Source: Callipepla californica brunnescens | Lineage: Eukaryota; Chordata; Aves; Galliformes; Odontophoridae | Assembly (NCBI GenBank): GCA_023055505.1 | Contig: JALIRH010000048.1 | Span: forward strand, 3,682,166 to 3,746,165 | Direction: 5' to 3' | DNA length: 64,000 nucleotides | Part shown: positions 47,431 to 60,487 of the stretch, piece after piece | How positions within the stretch are numbered: the stretch's first letter is position 1 | How the letters are laid out: each line of letters opens with the position of its first letter | Program-made: the position numbers and the translations under genes | Notes under the pieces: model-generated | What the model was told of the DNA's origin: nothing | What the model saw: only the letters and a program-made list of their open reading frames with translations | Database searches by the model: none

Positions 47431-50400
47431 ACATCTGTCGCCCTTGTCATAACAGGGAGAAGGCCAGAGGCCTGGGAAAGTACATTTGCCAGAAGTGTCA
47501 TGCCATTAGTGACAAACAGCCTCTCCTTTTCCAAAATGATCCTTATCACCCCGATCATTTCAACTGTGCAAACTGTGGGTAACTTGAGTTCCACTAAAGA
47601 AAACAGCTGGTTTTATTTGCTTCTTCCATTGACGTTGTAAAGTGCAAAGCAGTCCTGTGCAGCAGGCAAGAGGGATGAGTTCTGAGTGCCTTGCTACTAT
47701 ATCTATATCTCATTCCTTCTCTCGGGGAGGTAAAGTTGGACCTTCCATTCAAACAGCAGATGATCTGTTGGGGAGGAATGACAGACTGTAATTTGCAGTA
47801 CAGTGTGGTACCTTAGGAAATAGAAAATCTGGGCACAAACTTGTTATAGCAGCCAAATGATTGACCTTATTTTTCTGCTACAAAGGGTAGAAAAGTGGTC
47901 ATCTGCGGCTACTTCAGTCACGATCTTGCCTAAGTTCTCTCTTTTTGAGTTGGTTTGCACAAGTTATGTTCTAAGCTGTCCCTCCCCTGATTTTTTTCAG
48001 CTTCTGCAGCTGCAGAATGTATAGCTGCATGTTTCTACATGTCCTCTGATGCGTGGATCAGGGGGCATTGTAGGATATAGCACACGCTATTAGTTGTTTA
48101 TTTGTTGGTACAAAGGAAGCTATCGTTTCAGTATCACAGCGAAGACTGATTGGAAAAACAACTGTAGTGTCGTGTCAGTGCTGCTGTCAGCTTATGTTTT
48201 TCTTTCTCTGATGTTTGATATCAGAATGCAGAAGACTACATTTTTCTTTCAGCTACATTTATGTAAATCTAAACTAAGCTGGTGCTAGGGAGGCCGGAAT
48301 GTAAGCCAAGCATGACTCCAGCTTTCCAACATGTCTGAAGAAACTTAGTAGCTAGTTGCAGAGAGATCTGATGCATCCTACGTAGCAGGCTTTTCTCAGT
48401 TTACTGTGGAATCAATCAATCTTGTTTAGAAAACCAGTAACATTGAACGGTCATATTTGACGCTGCTAAATACATTCCTGGAGTATAAATACAATTTCTC
48501 AAACAAGTGCTAAAAATCAAATGATCTCTACGGAAACTCTCAAGAGTTGAAACTGTTCAGTTCCTTTATTCGTGCTCTCGATTAGTTCATTTTTGAACAG
48601 GAAGGAGCTTACTGCTGATGCCCGTGAGCTGAAGGGAGAATTCTATTGTTTACCCTGCCATGACAAAATGGGCGTCCCCATCTGTGGAGCATGTAGAAGA
48701 CCAATGGAAGGACGTGTGGTAAATGCTATGGGCAAACAGTGGCATGTGGAGGTAAACATCAGCTGACACATTGTCTTCCACAAATGTAAACATGAGCATA
48801 CTTAACTGGAATCCTGCTGATCGATTTCCATGAAAGGATTAGAAAACTATGCAGCAGTGATTTGCAAATGCATCTCCTAATCCCATTTTCAACCTTCATG
48901 TGTCTGATCTTCCACTGAGAAGAGACCTCTACCTGTGGAGCTAAAATCAGTAGTCAAGTCATCATTGCAAGGTCCTTGTAGAAGAAGATTGCACAAAATG
49001 AGAAGCAGGATACATGGAAAGGCAGAAAAGTTCTGTGACAAATGTAGGTAGTGCTGGTGGGCATTATAATATTCCTATGTCTTCCCCAGTTACTTGCCAT
49101 GTAAGTATCTCTAAAGCAGTTGAGGCGACAGTTCATTTGCGAGATTTAATTCTCCATCTTCCATTTAAGTTATGATGATAAGCAGTCTAATCCTTTTGTT
49201 TTAAAATTGTCCTCCAGCAAGTGCTTTCTGCACAAGGTGAAGGTGGTGAAAATGATTGCATCTCACTTTATTCTGTCATTATTAATAGCATCAGAATCAC
49301 TTCAGGGATTTTTTTTTTTTTTTTGCTTTTTTATATCTTTGGGGTTGAAATGTTAAAGACAGTGAAAGGAATGGTGTTTTAGTGATCTAGAAGTACAAAA
49401 AATTGTTTTAATTCTTATTTTCAAGATGGCACAGCTAGCTCAGTATTCAGTATAGGGATTGTTTGGTTTGCTTTCTTGAAAAAAAAGCCATTATTTACAA
49501 GTAATCAAATGACATAATTTTCTTTGTAGCATTTTGTTTGTGCAGAGTGTGAAAAGCCATTCCTGGGTCACCGTCATTATGAGAGAAAAGGCTTGGCATA
49601 TTGTGAAACCCACTACAATCAGGTAAGGTTGCATGTTTGTGAGAACAGTGATTTTTAAACTCACAAACAGATGTTATTAACAGGAGATGGATGGAGATTC
49701 TGTTTTCCTGTGATCACCTGTGAGTATAAAGCTACTTAGCAGATGTTCCACTGCAGTCAGTTTATATGGGTTTCTCTATAGGTAGTCCTATTTAAAAAAA
49801 AACAAAAACTGTAGGGATTTCACAAAGGATAGCTGGGCTAGTCAGAATCTAGTTGTTCTTCAAGCTTTGTGTTCCTTATGTTGAGCTGTTCCAAGCTGTT
49901 ATACATCTGCAAGATCAGAGCACCCGATTTTCCCCAATGAGCTGTGGTTTAGCACAAAGCCTTTGAGTAGCATGGTCTTCCTCACAGCTGCTTTCCTAAG
50001 ATGACCATGAGTTAAGACACACTGCATCAGCCAGCTCTTTCATTTAGGTGCCGAAGACTACAAAGACTAAATTTGTCAGAGGACGCCACCTAGTGACCGC
50101 TTTCATTTAAGTAACAGGTACATATAGTTGTACCGTTTCCCTCCAGACTTTCTGGTCCAGCACCGTAATGTATAGACCTTTATTTGGAAGCCAGATGCAA
50201 GGTGTCACGTACACAGCTTTGCTTGGATAAATAAAGGAGTAGGGATTACATCTGGGAGTTGTGATGCATCTGGTAGTTACAGGTGGATCCTGCATTTGTC
50301 AGCAACGAAGGGCAGGTGATTGAAATATTGCTGGCATCCTTGCAGGCAGTGAATGCCATGACATTATTAGCAATAGCATTGCAGTCGTGATAGAGCAAGA

Positions 50401-52001
50401 ACATATACCAGGAATGAGCTGAATGCTGAATGGATGTTCAGCTGGGTGATTGCTAAAAATGTGTGTGTGACTCTTCACTGCTGAATTGCAAGTGTTCAGA
50501 TGCTCAGAATTAGGGAAACAGCAAAACAAAACCATATTTTAGAGGGTCAGGCAGATGTAAACAACTGTTTTTAACATTATAAAGACTTTTTGTGATAAGG
50601 TGATGCAAAATTGCATTGGAGACCTTTATTTAAACTGAAATTAACAAGAAAGCTACTGAAATACAGTTGAGAAATCACTGTCATTAAAATGATTACATTA
50701 AACATTTCTTCCGTTTCCTCTTCAGCTGTTCGGTGATGTGTGTTTCCATTGCAATCGTGTGATTGAAGGAGACGGTAAGCAGTTCTCTAGTTGTTTTCCT
50801 CATGTGACATTCTGTTGAAAGCCGTCTCTAAAAGTGGGAGGAAGGCCCTCTGTTGAATCCCTGACTGCTGCCATTAAACCAAAGGCAGGCATTCCCTCCA
50901 TCGGAAATTAGGATAGATGTGATTTGTTGAGGCCAAATGGGAAGAGGACCTTACAGTAAACATTACACATTGAAGGAAGATCAAACAGGATCTAAAGAGA
51001 ACTAAAGGTGGGCTTTCTTACGGATATTTTTAAGTGCCTAGTTTCCATTGGTTCAGTTCGGTTCCTGGAGATATCTACCTGTCTGTCACAGGCACCTGTC
51101 TTTTGAAAATTGGGGCTGATGATAATTTCACAAAACCAGGAAGGAACTGTATTGGGAAAGGTCTGTCCTGTGAAGGCATAACTGGAAGCAAGTGTTTTAA
51201 GTTTGAGGAGGTTTTGTAGGCTTTTTGGATTATCATCTATGATAAAATGCCATAAGGCATTCCACATGCAGTCATGCCACATTATTTTGCTTCTTGCTAC
51301 ACCTGCCTGAAGTGAACACCGTAATACACGTTAGCCTCACCTAAGCCAAAGCCATTATCAAAGTGGGAGGAAGCTTCTAGTATATAAACGGAACCATAAA
51401 GTAGTTCATAGTCATGTAAACATAGGGTGAGACCTAACGTTCCAGAAATGTGCTTTCCCCACGCTTTGGGACTGGACTGTACCTGCAGAACAACAATCCA
51501 GAAGGCTTTGGGGGAAGCAGTGACCTCTTCACGGAGATCCTGACTGAAGAGATCTGGGGCTCGGAGGGAACGAGTAAATGCAGCCTTTTCTGATCACCAC
51601 TTCTCTGTATGTTGTGAATGTTGTGGCATAGAATGTGACTCTCACGTTGTACAATTCAGTCGCTGAACTGAACAGCAGGAATCACAAATACATTGGTGTT
51701 GCTGCTGAACCCAGAGTTGTGTGCCCTCAGAGACAGCTTTATCAGTGCTTCACAGTCCCACTGTGCAGCATTCACAGGCCTTGCCACATCATCGTTACAG
51801 ACCTTAAAACTTGCTACAGTAATCAAATGATTGTTCTTCACATCTCAGGAACATTTGAGCTTAACTTTTATTTACTTTTTGTGACGCCAGTGATTTACTC
51901 TTTCTTTCTTTCTTCCTTGCTTTAGTTGTGTCTGCTCTGAATAAGGCATGGTGTGTGAACTGTTTCGCTTGTTCAACCTGCAACGCTAAGCTGACACTCA
52001 A
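47431..52001 (+). CDS. LIMS1: LIMS1 (PINCH1)-like internal exons: end of LIM2 to LIM5
   Basis: PINCH1 is a five-LIM adaptor binding integrin-linked kinase at focal adhesions. Five exons with correct phases are present: 47431-47578, 48601-48751, 49530-49622, 50726-50774 and 51926-52001. They encode the end of LIM2 ([19 protein letters not shown]), LIM3 ([22 protein letters not shown]), LIM4 ([35 protein letters not shown]) and most of LIM5 ([29 protein letters not shown]). All visible zinc ligands are kept. The exons for LIM1, which binds ILK, and the last exon (LIM5 end and C-terminal tail) are absent. Substitutions such as [10 protein letters not shown] in place of the usual IIDEQPLIFK suggest drift from a highly conserved parent. 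It is likely a 3' partner fused to RANBP2, or a silent fragment. Confidence 0.88.
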
Positions 52002-52699
52002 GTAAGTTAATCGATAGGTGTGATGCCTTCCAAACAGATCAGCGGTTATCTCTGAAATGTTGGATGTTGGTATAGCTTTAACTGTTACGGTACAGCAGCT
52101 GTATGAACAACACTGAGAGAATGTGCCTGGTCCTTCCTCCTTGCTCCATTTACTAATTTACATCTCTTTCAGCTGTCTGTTCCGCCCTTCCTGCAGTTCA
52201 ATCTTCTTAACTCTTCTCCTTTTTCGTCCTTTATTTTTTCTGCACTTAACTCTGAACATGATCCTATCCTAAATACGTAACAAGCGTAGTAACACTGTGG
52301 AGATTTCGGAGCGTGCCATGGATTCAGTCGATCATACTCAGCAGTGCTTCCTTTGAATTGTAGTTCAGTTCAAGTGTGCATGTTTTGATTTGTGTTTCCA
52401 CATTTTCCACACCGTACACACAGCCTTACTGCTGTGAGAGCTCTGCCTCGCAGGGTTACGTCCACACCTCGCTGGCAGTGTGTAGCCGTCAGTCTCCCCT
52501 GGGTTCTGTGGCAATCCTGGGGTCCTAACTCATAACGTTTTTTGCTGTTTCTTCAAGTTCTTGATGGTGAACACTGTGCTACAAAGCAGTTGCAGGAAGG
52601 CAGCGATTTCTATGGCTTTGAACACAGGTTTGTATTTCAGACCCCACAAATAGCACTGAGGCTGTCTTGGGGCTTCAAAGCTGCATCAAGACTGAAAAT
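52002..52699 (+). other. Interval after the last LIMS1-like exon
   Basis: About 700 bp that should lead to the final LIMS1 exon, but no sequence for the C-terminal tail is recognisable here or further downstream before NDUFA9. Confidence 0.5.
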
Positions 52700-52800
52700 C
52701 TTATCTGGCCAACATTTGAGCATCTCCAAGGAAGAGATGCTTTCCCAGGCCTCCGTGGGCAAGGTGTTCCAGCGTTTAATGACCTTCGTGATGAATTTTT
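52700..52800 (-). mobile_element. Probable CR1 LINE fragment
   Basis: 'tttgagcatctccaaggaag' and 'gggcaaggtgttccagcg' followed by 'gaatttttctt' resemble the reversed CR1 tail at moderate identity. Confidence 0.55.
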
Positions 52801-52916
52801 CTTCTGTATTCTTGTTGTTTCCCTAGTAGAAGGGTTACTCAAATGCTCACTACAGAAGAACAATGATTAACATGCATTAGATAAACACACACGCAACATA
52901 TATACAAGTATATACC

Positions 52917-53290
52917 ATGGAGTTACTGACTGCACTCCCCCAACATCAAATTCCCTTGTGGTACACATTGAACATCCCCATTCTTCTGCATCACCAGCCA
53001 AGTGGACCCAGGTCCCTGAGCAAAGACAGTGCCACGAAGAGGTTTGCCCTTCCCAGAAGCTGGAAGGACCCAAACCGCTTTTCCCAACATGTTCTTTGCA
53101 TGTACTACAGGGACCTTATCTCCCTCTACAGTAGGTAGGGAGCTGGATTGGGCAGGACCATCACGCTTGATGGATCCTCGAGTGTTGACCAACCAGGTGG
53201 CTTCTGCCAAATGCTTCTCCCAGTGCTTAAATGTTCCGCCACCCATTGCTTTCAACATGGATTTTAGCAACCTGTTGTATCTTTCATAGT
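52917..53290 (-). mobile_element. Endogenous retrovirus pol remnant (integrase C-terminal part)
   Basis: The minus strand has an open stretch of about 115 codons that resembles the C-terminal end of integrase in avian endogenous retroviruses (a tryptophan-rich segment followed by a short SH3-like DNA-binding region). No reverse transcriptase, gag, env or LTR is recognisable beside it. It is a short, inactive fragment in opposite orientation to LIMS1 and NDUFA9, in the interval where LIMS1 ends and NDUFA9 begins. The class cannot be set from this piece. Confidence 0.65.
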
Positions 53291-54045
53291 AGCGTTTTTA
53301 AAAGGTGCTCACGCTGGACTAAAATCTTGTTTCCTTTAGGTTTTACACTGTAAGGTCTGAAACATTCCTAGAGGAGAGTAACAAAGATAGTGAGATAGTG
53401 TTTTTTTCATTTTGTAAGTAGGATATTGTTTATTCCTTTTTTCTTTTTTTTTTTTTTTGTTTAACTGTTGGAAAAGAAGTCTGTGTGGATGAAGTAATAA
53501 GGACAGTTGGTCACCAAGATTTCTTTTACCATCTCAGCATGCTTCTGCAGCTTTTTGATATAATTGAAGAAATCCAGATAGCTGTGAAGAACTCAGTTAT
53601 TTTTTTCTGTGAGTTTGCTTCTCCTAGTAGTAAGTTAAATAACAGGAACTGGTTGTTAGAACACTGCAGGAATGAAGGCAACAAGTTCATCCAGCTGTCT
53701 TCCGGTGTGTTATCTTTTACACTTGCACTTGTGCTTAGCTGGTCTCCACTTTCTGGGCACCCGTTACATTTCTATGGGCTTAATTCTGTACAGAGTATTC
53801 TTTATTGAGTCCTGCTTACGTATGCAGATTTACTTTTTTCTTCTTTAAAAAGAAGAAAGAAATAAAAGAGCAAGCTCCCTCCTGAAGTGTTTTGAGCATA
53901 AGATCTTGAAATTTTAGCCTGATTGTTTTTGCAAAACCAGGCAAGCTGCATAATGTAATGACACGAGACAAGATTTTGATTTTTTCTTTTAAATTAAGCT
54001 ACTTATGTATGTGTAGTTTGTGTATGTGTGTAATTTGTGCGTAAA
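53291..54045. other. Unassigned interval
   Basis: One plus-strand open frame of 107 codons (53485-53808) has no family similarity I can name and no splice context. A poly-T tract lies at about 53448. Otherwise I see nothing. Confidence 0.4.
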
Positions 54046-54275
54046 ATGGAACACAGAAGCTCTATCTGAACGTGAAGGAAAACTTCTTTACATTGAGGGT
54101 GATAGAGCACTGCAGCAAGCTGCCCAGACAGATTGTGGGGTCTCTTTCTCTGAAGATACTGAAAACCTGCTTGAATGCATTCTGAACCTTCTGAATGGAA
54201 CCTGCTTTAGTAGGGGGAGAGGAGAGTGGACTAGGTGATGTCTGGAGGTCCCTTCCGGCCCCTGTGATTCTGTGA
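54046..54275 (+). mobile_element. CR1 LINE 3' fragment
   Basis: The plus strand runs from 'gtgaaggaaaacttctttac' through 'gcagcaagctgcccagacag' to 'ggtcccttccggcccctgtg' and 'attctgtgac', a CR1 3' end. Confidence 0.9.
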
Positions 54276-56559
54276 CTGCCTTCCTTGTAATTCTCTTGAG
54301 AAGAACAGAGATTCTGGTGGGAAAGACAGTATGAAGATAACTTGTGAATGTGGCAGCGATGAATTAACATATGCCTTAGAGCTGAGTTTGAGATATTGTG
54401 AAGTTTAAGATGAACCTACTGTGTTACTTTAGAAACCCAACACGCAATTTAGAGTCCAAACGTATGTCTTTGATTACTTTGTTTATTTAGGTGGGTGTCA
54501 AACTGCCTTTGTCCTGAAGCCGGGACTACGGTTTCTTGATTTTTTTTTTTTTTTAATTTAATTTAATTTTATTTTTCCTTCAAAATTGTAGGATATGAAG
54601 AGAGGGGAGAGACAAACTTTGGGGCATAGATGCACCTTTCAGGCACTGAGGTCTTGTTGGATTCTCTGGTTTAAATCAGATAACATAAATAACTTATCCA
54701 AGCACGTCTGTAGTATGTTTACATACTCTACATTTCAGACGTTTCTGTAGTTCTGTGATCACGGACATGCGGTAGCATTAAACTCTTCTAATAAAAAATC
54801 TTTGCAGATTTTCCTTTTTGGCAAACCTGAGTGGAGTGGACGTGTTTCTTTTCAAACTTCCTCATGGAGCTTCTCAGTTTACATCAATATCCTAGTGATG
54901 TCTGGTTTCTGCGGCTTTTAACTTTCCTTACCTAGTTGAAGAAAGAAACAGCTTTGAATCAGTGTTCTGTGCATCCTGGATCTGGCTCTTTGCATCTGTT
55001 CATTTCCCCATGCTCTAGAGCTGTGATGTAGGAGGATTGTTCTCTCCTTTAACATGAGTTTACTGTATTTAGACTGAATTAAAAAGTCTAGTTAACCACA
55101 TCTAGAATTATTCTTATGTCTTTCTCATAGTTTCCAAGTCTAGGAGCATGCTCAGGTGAGACCTACCTGTATGTACTATGTAGTTTTTATTTGCTTAACC
55201 TCTTTGTCTCATCTCATACATGTAGCCATGTAAGTTTTCTTTTCTGTTTAGGAGCCAGTAACATTAGACTACTTCTTCTCTGTTTTAGTTTGGTCTTCTG
55301 TTTTTGTTTTTTTTTGTTTTGTTTTGTTTTTTAAATCTGCTCCTCCCCAAGCTTCTCTGACCAATCCAGATGCCTCTGAAATAGCCTGACATGGGAGATC
55401 TATCTAGCTGAGGCTAAATAAAATAAGTCTGCAATGAGAAAAACAAAACAAAACAAAACACAAAACTTTGATTTGACACTGATCACTTTAAGCTTGTCTT
55501 ACGTCCTCTCTCCCATTTTCTGTTTCAGGTTGTGGCATTTCTGCATTATCTGTGGTGCCACCTGTGTTGCAGCAGCGTCACCAAGTTTATCACTCAGTGA
55601 TCCCTCATGGAAGAAGTGGACAATCCTCTGTTAGTGGCATTGTGGCCACTGTCTTTGGAGCTACAGGTTTCCTGGGGCGTCATGTTGTCAGTCGTTTAGG
55701 TAATGTTTTTCAGGCATACCCATTCATAGTTCAAGTGCCAAATGCCAGTTTTTCTTCAGGTTACAGAACAATCTGTCTGTAGCACTTTGAGTCTCAAAAA
55801 CGCTACAGTGCTGAAATGTTTTTTGTGATTCCTCTGTAGTATTTGGTCTCGTAAAGTGTCAAGATGTAGCAATTAGTAAAAACAGAACCATGTGAAGATT
55901 GTTATAGTCATTAAGACCCATCAGTCTCCTTCACGTACTGTTTTTCCAGTATGTGAAATGCAGCTCTGAGAAGACATACAATCTGTATGTTTGGCACTAT
56001 TAGGAAATTATAGTTAAAATTTGCAGGAATTTGTTTGGAATTTTATAGAATTGTCTTTTTTGAATTTGAATTTTAGGAGGTTTTTTTTCTTCTCTCTCTA
56101 TACCTTTTAAAAACGCAGATATCCTTCAAGGTGGTACATTTCTATATACTGTATATTTATCGCATACACTGTTTTTTTTGTTTGTTTGTTTCTCAAGCTT
56201 ATTAGGTCATTTATTCATTCAAGTATCTACTTGAAATAGTAATGTTTTAAATTCAAACAATTGCTTCTTTGCTACCTTTGGCTTTGCAGATAATTGCTCA
56301 AGATGGTCATGCTGTGCTTCAGTACCAGGAACAAAATAAATGCTGTCCATTTCTAATTTTATCTATTTAGTAGTTTAAGATAAATGATTTTCTTTTTTTA
56401 ATGCTTAGGTCGCATTGGATCTCAAATCATCATACCTTATGGCTGTGATCAGTATGACCTCATGTATCTGCGACAGATGGGTGACCTGGGGCAACTTCTC
56501 TTTTTAGTAAGTCTTCTGCATTGTCTTCAGATCAAATATAATATGATCATATAAATATG

Positions 56560-57080
56560 CTGAGATGTCACCTGAAGTACTGCTTTCAGATATGCAGTCC
56601 TCAACACTGGAGGGAAGTAGAAATGTTGGAGCACATCCAGAGGAGGGCCATGAAAATGACGTGAGGGATGGTACACATCCCCTTTGAGGACAGGTTGAGA
56701 GAGCTGGGGCTCTTCAGCTTGGAGAAGAGGAGGCTCTGAGGAGACTGGGTGACAGCCTTTTGGTATTTAAAGCAAATCTGTAAGAGTGGTGACAAGACTT
56801 CAGCAAGCTCTTGTGATAAGAGAAGGGGAAATAGTTTGAAACTAGAAGAGGGAAGATTTAGACTAGATCTAAGGAAGTTTTTGTTATGGTGAGGGTAGTG
56901 AAGCACTGGAACAGGTTGTCCGGGGAGGTGATAGATGCCATATCCTTGGTCAGATTCAAGATCAGGCTGGGCCTGGCTCTGAGCAAGTTGATGTAGCTGT
57001 AGGATATTCCTGTTCACTGCAGGGGTGGTGGAGTAGACCTTCAAAAGTCCCTTTCAGCAGAAATAATTCAGTAATTCAGT
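56560..57080 (+). mobile_element. CR1 LINE 3' half
   Basis: 'gtactgctttcagatatgca', 'cacatccagaggagggccat', 'ggggctcttcagcttggaga' and 'gcactggaacaggttgtcc' follow the CR1 order on the plus strand; the end decays to 'aattcagtaattcagtc'. It lies in the intron between the second NDUFA9 exon here and the right arm. Confidence 0.92.
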
Positions 57081-58689
57081 CTTTTTAATTCCTCTTATAT
57101 CTTCTTTTGACTTTGCGGTGTAGGTGAAAAACGTACAAAACTAACCTTTCAGTACTATTGTGTTGTTAATCGGTTGTGAACATAGAAGTTTGAATTTATA
57201 TTGCTGTTAGAACAGAAGTAACGGTTTCATTTCTTCATTTGGGAGTGAAGGAAAAAGTCTGTGACACTGACTGAAGAACAATTTAATCTCCCTTTATCTT
57301 TAGATGTGCGGTTCTTCATTCAGAAAGGATGAACTCATGTTAGAAGTGTGATTTATGTAAGGAAGGGTTCCTTTTTTAGTGAAAGGAAGCGAGGCAACAA
57401 CAACAAGTTTGACATAAATAAGCAAAGCACATCTGGTTGCTCTGCCCAGTTTCAGCAGCTGCATCAAAAGCAGAGGATTCTTAATACGCCTCATAGGTTT
57501 TCCAGAATTTGCTACCGTATTGCTTAGAAGTCCTTACTGTGTGTTTTTATCTACCATGTTGATAGTAGTGATGCTGCTATAAAATTGTGTGGCCTATTAA
57601 ACATGAGGTCAGGTTAACCATCGTAATCATCCCAAAGTCTATGAGAAACGTAAGCGGAATAAGAAGACTGATCAGATCTGGAGATCAGAAAGAGGAAAAA
57701 AAAGAAAAAAAAAAAAAGTGAAGCCTGCTGTTAAATATGTTTCTCCTTGCCTAGTATTAATATGCAGTCTGGTTTGTGTATACTGTGTTGTTTCAAAACT
57801 CCGTAGTTAGGGGAGAGATGATTATTCTGGCATGTTTCTAGAATCTGTTTTTGTGAGTAGAACAGGAATAATGGTTCTCAGGATCGTACTAGCTATTGAA
57901 CAGTACAAAATATTTTTTTTAAGCTTTCTTTAGAGTTCAGCGGGCTCTGAAGACCTGTGAGAGTAGATTAAGAACTGTGGGAGAGGAATTTGAACAGAAT
58001 GTTTGTTACCCAGAATCAAATGGAAAAGATGGAGGAGTGTTTACAAGGTCAGTGTGAAGACACAAAAAGCCATTTTTCTTTCTTGCAGTCCTGGGATAGT
58101 CAGAAGAAATTTTGTGATTGCTGCAAAGCTATAGTGTCAGCTCTGCTTGAAGATTGAACTTCTGTATTGTTCTTGATCAGACAGCAAACAAGATTACAGT
58201 TGAGCTCTGCAAATTTAGTACCCTTGAACGCTCTGAAGTGAGTAGAGTTGTACTGTTTTCTGCGTGCTTCCTCCTGAAATTCCTTATAGGTGCTGTGAAA
58301 CAGTTATAACTGTTCTGTTAGTGTAAAATTTCCGTATGCACAAGCACCTGTCAGTTCTCCGGTCTGTATTTGTAATCTTTCCTGTTGTCTATCATCTGTC
58401 CTAATTGAGGCTGCTCAGAATTTTTGGGTTCTTTTGTAATATGATTGAGTGCATCAAATCAAGTCAGATCTAAAAGACGTGTTTTGAAGAGACAACTTTG
58501 CTCAGATCTTGAAATGCAGCATTTCTTTAAGTTACTAAATAATCTGTTTTGAACTGGGGAGGACTTTGTATTTACTGCTGACAAGTGGGCAAAGAGGACT
58601 TTTCCCCAAGCTAGAAGTCAGGGATGGGAAGCAGAATAAACCCCTCAAAACTCAGGATAAAACAGTGGCCTGCAATTCCATCTGGACTG

Positions 58690-60487
58690 TCAGAAGGCCG
58701 TAGGATCGGATGGGATCCTTAGTACCCCTACTCAGGGGTACTAAGGAATCTGGAAGAAGTGATTGCTAAGCCGCTGTTGTTATCAGCTGTCCTGGTCAAC
58801 TGGGCAGGTCCTAGGCAACTGGAGGCTTGCTAATGTGATGCTGTTGTGCTAATGAAGTGGAATTGCTTCTGGCAGGTTCTTGACGATACCAGGCAAAGTA
58901 TTTATAAGTAAGCCAATAGTTACCTATAGAATGCAAAGTTGGAGTCACCCAGCTGGTGAAGATCTCTGAATATGTACCACTCCTTCTCAGGAAGCAGTCT
59001 GTGTCCAAAAGATGCTCTCCCTTCCATGGTTGGCCCTTGTATGAGTCTGGGGTGGCTCCACCCTGAGTTCACCCTTCTTATCACACGGGGAGCACAGGTG
59101 CAGACAATTGGTCTGTGCTCCCTAGGGTAGTTACACCTCTTCACCAGGTTCTGTCACTGGTTCAAGTTGTGACCAGTTCTCTTACATTTGCCCTTCTTCA
59201 AGAGGGGCTGAAGGGGAGGTCTGTAGAACTACAGGCGTGTCAGCCTGAGTTGTTATTGTGGAAGGTCATGGAGCATGTCTTGGGTGCAATCAAATGTCAT
59301 GTTTGGGGCAGCCATTGGATCGGGCCTAGCAATTGTGGGTTCATGAAAGGCGGGTCCTGTATGGCTAGTCAGATTTTCTTCTATGAGTAGGTGACTGGCC
59401 TGGTGGATGAGGGAAAGGCTGTGGATGTAATCTACCTGGAGTTTAGTAAAGCTTTTGACTTTGTATCCTAGAGCATTCTGCAGAAGCTGGCAGCTTAAGG
59501 CTTGGGCAGGTATACTCTTTGCTGGATAAAACACTGGCTAGATGGCAGGGTTCGGGGAGTGGTGGTGAATGGAGTTAAATCCGGCTGTTGATCCGTTACT
59601 AGTGGTGTTCCTCAGGGGTCGGTAGTGGGGCCTATCCTGCTTAGTTTCTTTATTGATGACCTGGACAAAGTGATTGAGTGTACCCTCAGTAAACTTGCAG
59701 ATGACACCAGGATGGGAGGAGGTGTTGATCTGCCTGGGGGTAGAAAGACCCTGTAGCTATCTGCATCTCTGGACTGTGGCCAGTTTTATGAACTTCAGCA
59801 GGACTGAGTGCCAGGTGCTGCACTTTTCTTGCAACAACTCCATGCGATCCTATGGGATTGGGGCAGAGTGGATGAAAAACTGCAGGAGAGGAATCTGGGG
59901 ATGTTAGCTGACAGCCAGCTGAACATGAGTCACCCGGCGTACCTGGGTGGCCAAGACGGCTGATAGCATCCTGGCATGTACCTGAAGTAGTGTAGTCAGC
60001 AGGACCAGGGCAGTGATAGTCGCTTTGTATGTGGTGGTGTTGAGGCCACCGTACTTGTTTTGGGCCCTTTGCTATGAGAAAGATGTTGAGGCCCTCAGGC
60101 ACATCCAGAGAAGGGAATGAATCTGGAGAACTACAGGTTATGTGAGTAGCAGTTGAGGGAACTGGGGTTGTTTATTCTGGAGAAGAGGTGGCTCTGGGGA
60201 GGTTTGTAACTCCCTACGAGTACCTGAAAGGAGGTTGTTATGAGGTAGTGGTCGGCTTCTTTTTCCAGATAACTAGTGGTGGATGAGAGGGAATGGCTTT
60301 AAGTTGCATCAGAGGAGTTTGTGTTGGATATTAAGAAAAATTTATTCTCAGAAAATGTGGTGAGGTGTTGGAAGAGGCTGCCCAGGAAGTTGGTGGAGTC
60401 CCTGTCCATGGAGTTGTTCAAGAAGCACATGTGTTTGGACTGGATGATCTTTGTGGTCTTTTTCCACCTTATAATGATATGATTCTG
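58690..60487 (+). mobile_element. CR1 LINE, long remnant with reverse-transcriptase region
   Basis: Mirror of 1083-2880. The plus strand contains decayed CR1 ORF2, for example 'gttcctcaggggtcggtag' then 'gatgacctggacaaagtgat', the DNA around the catalytic region, and a CR1 tail ending at 'tgatatgattctgtaatt'. There are many stops and frame changes. It fills most of the intron where an NDUFA9 exon should be. Confidence 0.88.

Noticed and set aside
47389..47640. An 83-codon frame overlapping the first LIMS1 exon
   Set aside because: It is the LIMS1 exon read in the wrong frame, though that is the frame a direct RANBP2 splice would use.
53485..53808. A 107-codon plus-strand frame
   Set aside because: No recognisable similarity, no splice signals, and low-complexity surroundings.
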